Below, piece by piece: positions 1 through 5,152 of a stretch of 5,152 nucleotides of DNA. Location: the NCBI GenBank assembly GCA_049317725.1, contig JBMOHS010000241.1:1-5152 (forward strand). Reading direction: 5' to 3'. Numbering within the stretch: position 1 is the first letter of the stretch; each line of letters opens with the position of its first letter. The notes below the pieces were generated by a model that saw nothing but the letters and a program-made list of their open reading frames with translations, was not told the origin of the DNA and did not search any database. Made by a program: the position numbers and the translations under genes. The stretch is from CAIOZW01 sp049317725 (lineage in GTDB: Bacteria > Acidobacteriota > Blastocatellia > RBC074).

Positions 1-1051
1 CTCCGAGGTGGCCATCGCTGGCGCGGTGATCTCCGGCGAGTGAGGCATTGACCAGGGCACGGGGGACGACCTGCCCGCCGACAATCCAGGGGCGCGTGCT
101 GATGCGGCCGAAGCCGACGAGGGCGACTTGGGGCGGGTAGATGATTCCGAAGACAGTTTCCACGCCTTGGTCGCCGAGGTTAGTGACCGTGATCGTTGCC
201 CCAGTCAGTTCGCCGCTGCGCAGTGCCCCCGTGCGCGCCCGCGCGACGAGGTCACGCAGATTCGCCATCAGCCGGTCGAGCGGCTGCTGATTGGCGCCGA
301 GGAGGGCTGGAGTGACGAGCCCGCCTTCGCGCAGCGAGATGGCGACCCCGAGGTTGATCGAGGCGGAGGGGCGCCACGCTCCCTCTTCCCAGGTCCCATT
401 CAGCTCTGGAAACCTTTCGAGGGCGCGCGCCGTCGCCTTGAGGAGCAGCGCCGCCGGAAGCAATCGCTCGGTGACTGGGCGCTGCGCGTTCTGGGCGGCC
501 AGCCAGTCGAGGGCCTGCTGCAGATCGATCGTCGTTGAGAGGTAGTAGTGGGGGATCTCCCGTTTCGAGCGGGCCATGGCAGTGGCGATCGCTTGGCGCA
601 TCCGCCGGGAGCGCTCTGCGGCGTCGACGGGTGTCGTCTGGGCTCGGGGAGTGGGAGACGAGGAGGCGGCCCGTTCGACATCCTCGCGGGTGACGCGACC
701 TCCCGGTCCGCTGCCGACCAGTTGCTCCGGGTCGACGCCCAGCTCGGCGGCGCGTTTGCGGGCGAGTGGGGAGACGGCGCGTCGTTTGGGGGCGGGCGTG
801 GAGTCGGACGGCGGCTCCTCGGCGGTCTGGATGAAGGCGAGGACGGTTCCCACTGGGACTTTGGTTCCGGGTTCGATGAGGAGCGCCTCGATTCGTCCGG
901 TGACGAACGATTCGATCTCGATGACCCCTTTGTCGGTATCGACCTCGGCGAGGATCTCGCCACGTGCGATCGACTCGCCGACCGCGCGATGCCAAGCGAC
1001 CAAGGTTCCCGCCTCCATGTCTGCGCCCAACGAGGGCATCCGAAACTCCAT
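1..1051 (-). CDS. pdhC: Dihydrolipoamide acyltransferase (E2) of a pyruvate-type dehydrogenase complex, 3' end cut by window edge
   Basis: E2 core enzyme that carries the acyl group on a swinging lipoyl arm and transfers it to CoA. The visible 350 residues show a single lipoyl domain (about 1-78) with the lipoyl lysine K41 in DTDKG, then a peripheral subunit-binding domain (about 92-128, SPLARKRAAELG ... GSGPGGRVTREDV), then the catalytic acyltransferase domain (from about 146). The catalytic domain has IPHYYLSTTID, NLGDQGVETVFGIIYPPQ and the active-site motif DHRASDG (H342, D346). Only about the last 20-40 residues should lie beyond the edge. The ATG at 1051 is preferred because GGGAGG (1061-1066) precedes it by 9 nt and MEFRMPSLGADMEAG is a normal lipoyl-domain start. 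An in-frame ATG at 1084 would add 11 basic residues but has a badly placed Shine-Dalgarno. It follows E1-beta by 40 nt, so co-transcription is likely. The E1 partners look pyruvate-like, but acetoin or branched-chain substrates cannot be excluded. Confidence 0.95.
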   Translation of the reverse strand, partial: MEFRMPSLGADMEAGTLVAWHRAVGESIARGEILAEVDTDKGVIEIESFVTGRIEALLIEPGTKVPVGTVLAFIQTAEEPPSDSTPAPKRRAVSPLARKRAAELGVDPEQLVGSGPGGRVTREDVERAASSSPTPRAQTTPVDAAERSRRMRQAIATAMARSKREIPHYYLSTTIDLQQALDWLAAQNAQRPVTERLLPAALLLKATARALERFPELNGTWEEGAWRPSASINLGVAISLREGGLVTPALLGANQQPLDRLMANLRDLVARARTGALRSGELTGATITVTNLGDQGVETVFGIIYPPQVALVGFGRISTRPWIVGGQVVPRALVNASLAGDHRASDGHLG

Positions 1052-1060
1052 CCTCTTCGA

Positions 1061-1066
1061 CCTCCC
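1061..1066 (-). promoter_or_regulatory. Shine-Dalgarno of the E2 gene
   Basis: The minus strand reads GGGAGG, 9 nt before the ATG at 1051 and inside the 40-nt gap after the E1-beta stop codon. It supports 1051 over the in-frame ATG at 1084 and implies that E2 is translated independently on a shared E1-beta/E2 transcript. Confidence 0.65.
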
Positions 1067-1091
1067 GGCTTTCCGACCCGACATCTCTCGG

Positions 1092-2063
1092 TCAACCCAT
1101 CTGGCGAACTGTCTGCACGATCGTCTCGACCTGGGGCAAGGCGGCATCCTCAAGGTGCCCCGCGTAGGGCAGGGGGACCTCCGCGCTGCAGACGCGCTGA
1201 ACGGGAGCGTCGAGATCGTCGAAGGCTTCTTCCATCAACCGGGCACTGATCTCGGCCGCCAAGCTGCCGGTCCGCCAGCCCTCGTCGACGATGACGGCCC
1301 GGTGCGTTTTGCGGACCGAGGCGAGGATCGTGGCGTTGTCGAGTGGCCGCAACGACCGCAAGTCGACCACCTCGACCGAGACCCCCTCCTGGATGAGGAT
1401 CTCGGCCGCCGCCAGGCACTTCCCCAACGACCCACCATAAGTGATCAGGCTCAGATCGTTCCCCGGGTGGCGAATCGCTGCCCGATCGATCTCGTGCGTT
1501 GTTCCCTCTTCTCCGACCTCTCCCTCCGACGGGTAGAGCATGGCGTGCTCGAAGAGGACGACCGGGTCTGGCTCCCGCAGCGCCAGCCCGAGCATCCAGC
1601 GGGCGTCGTCGACGGTTGCCGGGGCGAGGACGCGGATCCCGGGAATGTGGGCGTACCACCCTTCGAGGCTGTGGGAGTGCTGTGCCGCGAGGCGGCGACC
1701 TCCCCCCGTCGCCATCCGGATTACCAGGGGGACGCCCAACTGTCCGCCAGACATGTGGCGTAAGGTGGCCGCCGTGTTGACGATCTGATCGAGCGCAAGG
1801 AGGCTGAAGTTGACCGTCATGACCTCGACGATCGGGCGCATCCCATTGAGTGCGGCACCAATCCCAGCTCCGACGAAGGCCGCTTCCGAGAGTGGGGTGT
1901 CCCGGACGCGCTCCTCCCCAAACTCTTCGAGCAGCCCTTTGCTGCACGCGTAGGCACCGCCGTAGGCCCCCACGTCCTCCCCCATCAGAAAGACGCGCGG
2001 ATCGCTTTGCAGGGCCTCCCGCAACGCCTCCCGAACCGCTTCCCGATAGGTCATCCGACGCAT
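1092..2063 (-). CDS. pdhB: Pyruvate dehydrogenase E1 component, beta subunit
   Basis: Beta subunit of the alpha2beta2 thiamine-diphosphate E1 enzyme, which decarboxylates the 2-oxoacid and acylates E2 lipoamide. The 323 residues match the usual length of about 325. The N-terminal pyrimidine-binding transketolase-like domain has MTYREAVREAL, GEDVGAYGGAYACSKGL (about 28-44), and DTPLSEAAFVGAGIGAA with E60, the glutamate expected to contact the ThDP aminopyrimidine. MTVNFSLLALDQIVN follows, then QHSHSLEGWYAHIPG (about 128-142) with the conserved histidine H129. The C-terminal transketolase domain holds VVDLRSLRPLD, VDEGWRTGS and VPLPYAGHLEDAALP. The start at 2063 is chosen because a strong AAGGAG lies 5 nt upstream. 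An upstream in-frame ATG at 2120 would add 19 non-conserved residues. It is transcribed away from nadE and precedes E2. The expected upstream partner, E1-alpha, is not adjacent but lies on the far side of nadE. Pyruvate is the likely substrate by resemblance; acetoin dehydrogenase beta subunits are close relatives. Confidence 0.95.
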   Translation of the reverse strand: MRRMTYREAVREALREALQSDPRVFLMGEDVGAYGGAYACSKGLLEEFGEERVRDTPLSEAAFVGAGIGAALNGMRPIVEVMTVNFSLLALDQIVNTAATLRHMSGGQLGVPLVIRMATGGGRRLAAQHSHSLEGWYAHIPGIRVLAPATVDDARWMLGLALREPDPVVLFEHAMLYPSEGEVGEEGTTHEIDRAAIRHPGNDLSLITYGGSLGKCLAAAEILIQEGVSVEVVDLRSLRPLDNATILASVRKTHRAVIVDEGWRTGSLAAEISARLMEEAFDDLDAPVQRVCSAEVPLPYAGHLEDAALPQVETIVQTVRQMG

Positions 2064-2068
2064 CTTCG

Positions 2069-2074
2069 CTCCTT
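2069..2074 (-). promoter_or_regulatory. Shine-Dalgarno of the E1-beta gene
   Basis: The minus strand reads AAGGAG followed by a 5-nt spacer (cgaag) and the ATG at 2063. This decides the start of the E1-beta gene against the longer reading from 2120, which would add a non-conserved N-terminus. Confidence 0.8.
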
Positions 2075-2202
2075 CCCGATCTCTCTGGGCATTCCCCAGT
2101 AAGGCAACTTCCGTGCCCACTGTTTCGGCCCGGGTGAAGCCGCGAAAATGCCTTTTGGGACCGGGAACTACCAGGAATGGAGTGGGGAATTCTCAGTCGA
2201 GT

Positions 2203-2278
2203 GCGGAACTTTCCGCAGTGGAACCGGAAGGGAGAGGCGGAAGGGGAGTCCGTCCGGCCGCGCGCCGGAGTTGCGGAA
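2203..2278. repeat. Cluster of four GCGGAA hexamers, candidate operator
   Basis: GCGGAA occurs on the plus strand at 2203-2208, 2237-2242 and 2273-2278, and on the minus strand at 2211-2216 (TTCCGC on plus). The first and the inverted copy form a 14-bp palindrome, GCGGAA-CT-TTCCGC (2203-2216). CTTTCCGCA at 2209-2217 is also the exact reverse complement of TGCGGAAAG at 2272-2280, a 9-bp inverted repeat across about 54 bp. The same-strand copies start 34 and 36 bp apart. The rightmost copy overlaps the candidate nadE -35 hexamer, which would suit a repressor site. The repeats are seen directly; a regulatory role is inferred and no known regulator motif was recognised. Confidence 0.4.
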
Positions 2279-2300
2279 AGGGGCAGGGGAGCGGTACCCT
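2271..2300 (+). promoter_or_regulatory. Candidate nadE promoter with TANNNT -10 next to the start codon
   Basis: TTGCGG (2271-2276), an 18-bp spacer and TACCCT (2295-2300) resemble a weak -35/-10 pair; only TTG and TA...T match the consensus. The -10 ends 9 nt before the ATG at 2310, so transcription would begin at or within about 3 nt of the start codon. The only purine-rich Shine-Dalgarno-like sequence nearby (AGGGGAG, 2285-2291) is 18 nt from the ATG and overlaps this spacer. A leaderless mRNA is therefore plausible. Confidence 0.4.
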
Positions 2301-2309
2301 GCCAACGAT

Positions 2310-4337
2310 ATGGCACGACCACCCTTCAACTCGATCTATGCCCACGATTTTCTGCGGGTCGCCGTTTGTACTCCGCACCTGCGGGTCGCCGATCCCGCCT
2401 ACAACGTCGAGCGGACGATCGTGCTCGCGCAGCGCGCTTCAGCCGAGGGGGCAGCAGTCACCCTCTTCCCAGAGCTGGGACTCTCGGCTTACAGCAACGA
2501 CGACCTCTTCCACCAGCAGGCGCTGCTTGGGGCGACCGAAGAGGCGCTCGCCAGACTGCTTGAGGCGAGCCGCACGCTGGTCTCGGTTCTCTTGGTCGGT
2601 GCGCCGCTGCGGTTCGGCAGCCAGCTCTTCAATTGCGCCGTCGTGCTCTACCAGGGGAGGCTGCTCGGGCTGGTCCCAAAGACCTACCTCCCGAACTACC
2701 GGGAGTTCTACGAGAAGCGCCAGTTTGCTGCGGCGGGAGACCTCGTCGTTCGGGAAGTGCGTCTGCTCGGTGAGACGGTCCCGATCGGCAACGATCTGCT
2801 CTTTGAGGCGACTGGCCTCGACCATTTTGTGCTGCACGCCGAGATCTGTGAGGACCTCTGGGCACCGATTCCGCCGAGCACTTTCGCGGCACTTGGCGGG
2901 GCGACGATCCTTGCCAACCTCTCGGCGAGCAACGTGACGATCGGCAAGGCCGACTATCGCCGCAATCTCTGCGCGGCTCAATCTGGGAAGTGCATCGCGG
3001 CCTACCTCTATTCCGCCGCCGGTCCAGGGGAGTCGACGACCGACCTCGCCTGGGATGGGCAGGCGATCGTCTACGAGAACAACGAACGGCTGGCGGAGTC
3101 GGCGCGGTTCTCTTCGGAGGAGCAGGTGCTGCTGGCCGACCTTGATCTCGAGCGGCTGGTGCAGGATCGGATGCGGACGACCACCTTCCGCGACGCCACG
3201 GCGGCACACCGGGACCAGCTCACCCGCCTGCGCCGAGTCTCCTTTGCCTTTGCCGTGCCGGAGGGGGAGATGCCCTTGCAGCGGCGCGTCGAGCGCTTCC
3301 CGTACGTCCCCTTGGATGCCACCGTCCGCGAGGAGCGCTGCTACGAGGCCTACCACATCCAGGTTCACGGCTTGATGAAGCGATTGGAGAGCGCGCGGAT
3401 CGAGAAGCTGGTCATCGGGGTCTCTGGGGGGCTCGACTCGACCCACGCCTTGATCGTTGCCGCCCAGACGATGGATCGGTTGGGCCTTCCGCGCCGCAAC
3501 ATCCTTGCCTGGACCATGCCCGGCTTTGCGACGAGCCGCACAACCCTCGCCAATGCCCACGCCCTCATGAACGCCCTCGGGGTCACCGCTGGTGAACTCG
3601 ACATCCGCCCCTCTTGCTTGCAGATGCTGCGCGACATCGGCCATCCGTACAGCGAAGGGCAGCCCGTTTACGACGTCACCTTCGAGAACGTCCAGGCTGG
3701 CGAGCGAACCTCGCACCTCTTCCGCCTCGCCAACCACCACGGCGCGCTCGTCCTTGGCACGGGGGACCTCAGTGAGCTCGCGCTCGGCTGGACGACCTAT
3801 GGCGTCGGCGACCACATGTCCCATTACAACGTCAACAGTTCTGTCCCGAAGACGCTGATCCAGTTTCTGCTGGGGTGGGTCATCCGGACTGGGCAGGTCG
3901 ACGCCGCGACGGGGTCGATTCTACAGGCGATCCTGGAGACGGAGATCTCGCCGGAGCTGGTGCCGGCGGAGGTCGATGCACCATCCCCCGAGCGTCCAAC
4001 GCAGAGCACGGAGGCCCAGATCGGCCCATACGAGCTGCAAGACTTTACGCTCTACTACCTCTCGCGCTTTGGCTTTCGTCCGAGCAAAGTGGCCTTCCTC
4101 GCCCAGCACGCCTGGGGGGAGAAGTATGACTTGGCGACGATCCGTCACTGGCTGGAAGTCTTCCTCTACCGGTTCTTCCAGATCAGTCAGTTCAAGCGGA
4201 GTTGTGTGCCGAATGGACCGAAGGTCGGGTCGGGCGGCTCCCTCTCGCCCCGCGGCGACTGGCGAGCCCCGAGCGATGCTGAGGCGACGGTCTGGCTCGA
4301 GGAGCTGCGCCGCGCCTTCCCGACCGATTCGAATTGA
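2310..4337 (+). CDS. nadE: Glutamine-dependent NAD+ synthetase
   Basis: Catalyses the last step of NAD+ synthesis: deamido-NAD+ is adenylylated with ATP and amidated with ammonia released from glutamine, in the cytoplasm. The 675 residues match the long two-domain class (the Mycobacterium tuberculosis enzyme is about 680). The N-terminal nitrilase-like glutaminase domain (about 13-290) has the full triad: E55 in FPELGLSAYSNDDLF, K124 in LVPKTYLPNYREFYEKRQF and C180 in HAEICEDLW. The C-terminal synthetase domain (about 335-650) has the pyrophosphatase loop SGGLDS (372-377), then TMPGFATSRTT, GTGDLSELALGWTTYG (482-498), HYNVNSSVPKTLI, TEISPELVPAE and QFKRSCVPNGPKVGSGGSLSPRGDWRAPSDA. All key motifs are present, so it should be active with glutamine. 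The ATG at 2310 fits the family N-terminus; the in-frame ATG at 2148 would add 54 unlike residues. No spaced Shine-Dalgarno precedes 2310. The gene lies on the opposite strand between E1-alpha and E1-beta. Confidence 0.97.
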   Translation: MARPPFNSIYAHDFLRVAVCTPHLRVADPAYNVERTIVLAQRASAEGAAVTLFPELGLSAYSNDDLFHQQALLGATEEALARLLEASRTLVSVLLVGAPLRFGSQLFNCAVVLYQGRLLGLVPKTYLPNYREFYEKRQFAAAGDLVVREVRLLGETVPIGNDLLFEATGLDHFVLHAEICEDLWAPIPPSTFAALGGATILANLSASNVTIGKADYRRNLCAAQSGKCIAAYLYSAAGPGESTTDLAWDGQAIVYENNERLAESARFSSEEQVLLADLDLERLVQDRMRTTTFRDATAAHRDQLTRLRRVSFAFAVPEGEMPLQRRVERFPYVPLDATVREERCYEAYHIQVHGLMKRLESARIEKLVIGVSGGLDSTHALIVAAQTMDRLGLPRRNILAWTMPGFATSRTTLANAHALMNALGVTAGELDIRPSCLQMLRDIGHPYSEGQPVYDVTFENVQAGERTSHLFRLANHHGALVLGTGDLSELALGWTTYGVGDHMSHYNVNSSVPKTLIQFLLGWVIRTGQVDAATGSILQAILETEISPELVPAEVDAPSPERPTQSTEAQIGPYELQDFTLYYLSRFGFRPSKVAFLAQHAWGEKYDLATIRHWLEVFLYRFFQISQFKRSCVPNGPKVGSGGSLSPRGDWRAPSDAEATVWLEELRRAFPTDSN

Positions 4338-4351
4338 CCCACTCATTCTCA
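4338..4351. other. 14-bp convergent gap between nadE and E1-alpha stop codons
   Basis: nadE ends with TGA at 4335-4337 and E1-alpha ends with TAG read from 4354 to 4352 on the minus strand. The 14 bp between them cannot hold an intrinsic terminator, and no GC hairpin followed by a T-run was seen at the flanking gene ends. Each transcript must therefore end inside, or run through, the opposite gene. Confidence 0.8.
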
Positions 4352-5152
4352 CTACGAACGAACGCCGACGACATCGCGCAGCAGGTCCTCGACCGGTTCG
4401 AGCGGGCCCGCCTCGGCGAAGAGGAGGGCGGCCTTGATCTCGGTGGCGACCTCGTCTTCGAGCGCCTGCCGCTCGTCAGCCGTCAGCCCAATCTCCTCGC
4501 TGTGGAGCCGCAGTGGACAGCGCGTCTTCCACGCCTCGACCTCCTCGCGCGTCCGGTAGAGCTCCGGGTCGTACATCGAGTGGGCCCGGAACCGGTAGGT
4601 CTGATATTCGAGGAAGCGGGGACCCTTGCCGGCGCGGACCTCGGCAGCAGCCTCCCGCGTCGCTGACTGGACCGCGCTCAGGCGCATCCCGTCGACAGTG
4701 GCTGCCGGCATGCCATAGCTCCGTGCCTTTTCGGCCAAGTCCGGTTGGGCCTGGTGGCGGGCGAGCGCCGTGCCCATGGCGTAGCGGTTGTTTTCACAGA
4801 GGAAGAGGACGGGCAGACGCCAGAGCGCGGCGAGGTTCATCGACTCGTGAAACTCGCCCTCGGCGACCGCACCATCCCCGAAGAAGCAGGCTGTCACGCG
4901 ACGGTGCCCCTGCAGGTGGTCCGCGAGGGCCAGTCCGACGGCGACCGGCAACCCACCCCCGACGATGGCGTGCCCCCCGTAGAATCGCCGTTCCGCATCG
5001 AAGAGGTGCATCGAGCCGCCCCGCCCCCGGCAGCACCCGTTGGCCTTGCCGTACATCTCGGCGAGGATTGCCCCCATCGGAATGCCGCGGGCGAGGGCGT
5101 GGCCATGCTCGCGGTAGGTGGCGACGATTGCGTCCTCTGGGGTCAGTGCCGC
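4352..5152 (-). CDS. pdhA: Pyruvate dehydrogenase E1 component, alpha subunit, 5' end beyond window
   Basis: Alpha subunit of the ThDP-dependent E1. The visible 266 residues are the C-terminal part; roughly the first 60 lie beyond the right edge, and the frame stays open to position 5152. Visible motifs, numbered from the first visible residue: YREHGHALARG (13-23); GCCRGRGGSMHLFD (39-52); the ThDP/Mg2+ motif from GDG (92-94, GDGAVAEGEFHESMN) to ENN (120-122); and YRFRAHSMYDPELYR (186-200), equivalent to the loop that contacts E1-beta and E2 in this family. The C-terminus EPVEDLLRDVVG is typical. GGSMHLFD and the E1-beta partner favour pyruvate over acetoin, although AcoA-type enzymes are related. 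The internal ATG at 5077 is not the start, because conserved E1-alpha sequence continues upstream of it. It is convergent with nadE and separated by it from the E1-beta and E2 genes that encode its partners. Confidence 0.95.
   Translation of the reverse strand, partial: AALTPEDAIVATYREHGHALARGIPMGAILAEMYGKANGCCRGRGGSMHLFDAERRFYGGHAIVGGGLPVAVGLALADHLQGHRRVTACFFGDGAVAEGEFHESMNLAALWRLPVLFLCENNRYAMGTALARHQAQPDLAEKARSYGMPAATVDGMRLSAVQSATREAAAEVRAGKGPRFLEYQTYRFRAHSMYDPELYRTREEVEAWKTRCPLRLHSEEIGLTADERQALEDEVATEIKAALLFAEAGPLEPVEDLLRDVVGVRS

Larger units (their letters stand above)
2064..2309. promoter_or_regulatory. Divergent intergenic region between E1-beta and nadE
   Basis: These 246 bp separate two diverging genes and must hold at least the nadE promoter and probably one for E1-beta/E2. 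The right part (about 2219-2249) is a purine-rich tract on the plus strand and contains the GCGGAA hexamers described separately. An in-frame open stretch continues upstream of nadE to an ATG at 2148, but its 54 Gly/Arg/Glu-rich codons do not look like NadE sequence. I see no convincing sigma-70 type promoter for the E1-beta direction. The best weak candidate is TTGCCT at 2107-2102 on the minus strand, with no good -10 partner. No recognisable riboswitch was seen. Confidence 0.6.

Noticed and set aside
1085..1091. Alternative E2 start at ATG 1084 using GAGAG
   Set aside because: The purine stretch abuts the ATG with almost no spacer, and the added residues (MSGRKAGRSKR) are not part of a lipoyl domain. 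ATG 1051 has a better Shine-Dalgarno.
576..1763. Plus-strand open frame (395 codons) across the E2/E1-beta junction
   Set aside because: It is antisense to two clearly conserved genes and crosses their boundary. The translation shows no conserved motif.
2123..2156. Imperfect hairpin (TTTCGGC ... GCCGCGAAA) followed by TTTT on the plus strand, as a terminator
   Set aside because: The stem needs a 2-nt bulge, the T-run is short and displaced, and no plus-strand gene ends here that would need termination.
2148..2309. Possible 54-residue N-terminal extension of NadE
   Set aside because: It is low-complexity Gly/Arg/Glu-rich sequence, unlike NadE family N-termini, and it overlaps the candidate promoter and hexamer repeats. 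It is most likely an open non-coding stretch.
2439..3824. Long minus-strand open frame (461 codons) opposite nadE
   Set aside because: It lies wholly inside nadE, whose protein has every family motif. The antisense translation has no recognisable domain and is a typical shadow frame in GC-rich DNA.
4403..4412. Perfect palindrome GCGGGCCCGC
   Set aside because: It lies in the E1-alpha coding sequence, has no loop or T-run and is expected by chance in GC-rich codons.
1..5152. Mobile elements, CRISPR arrays, tRNA/rRNA genes, toxin-antitoxin or defence genes
   Set aside because: No transposase, terminal repeats, regularly spaced repeats or structured RNA signatures were seen. About 94% of the window is accounted for by the four metabolic genes.

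Overview
This is a GC-rich bacterial window with tightly packed housekeeping genes of central metabolism. It holds four protein genes. Three are on the minus strand and encode the E1-alpha, E1-beta and E2 subunits of a pyruvate-type 2-oxoacid dehydrogenase complex. The fourth, on the plus strand, encodes a complete two-domain glutamine-dependent NAD+ synthetase. The heterodimeric E1 and the long glutaminase-synthetase NadE fit a GC-rich, non-enteric lineage such as Chloroflexota/Thermomicrobia or Actinomycetota. That placement is an impression only, because the window has no rRNA or other taxonomic marker.

Layout from left to right: E2 (1-1051, minus, cut by the left edge just after its catalytic HRxxDG motif); E1-beta (1092-2063, minus, 40 nt upstream of E2 and probably co-transcribed with it); a 246-bp divergent intergenic region (2064-2309) with a candidate nadE promoter and a cluster of GCGGAA hexamers; nadE (2310-4337, plus); a 14-bp convergent gap; and E1-alpha (4352-5152, minus, its 5' end beyond the right edge). 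The E2 gene is open at the left edge but reads without interruption for 350 codons.

Functionally, E1-alpha and E1-beta form the thiamine-diphosphate heterotetramer that decarboxylates the 2-oxoacid and reductively acylates the lipoyl lysine of E2. E2 then passes the acyl group to CoA. The E3 subunit, which reoxidises lipoamide with NAD+, is not in the window. NadE makes NAD+ from deamido-NAD+, glutamine and ATP, so an NAD+ biosynthetic gene sits among genes for an NAD+-consuming complex.

The main oddity is architectural: E1-alpha is separated from E1-beta/E2 by an opposite-strand nadE that is nearly as long as the intervening distance. I found no mobile element, CRISPR array, RNA gene or unknown-function gene, and no convincing new biological system. 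The points worth following up are the split operon, a probably leaderless nadE start, the repeated hexamer in the divergent promoter region, and unusually short linkers in E2.
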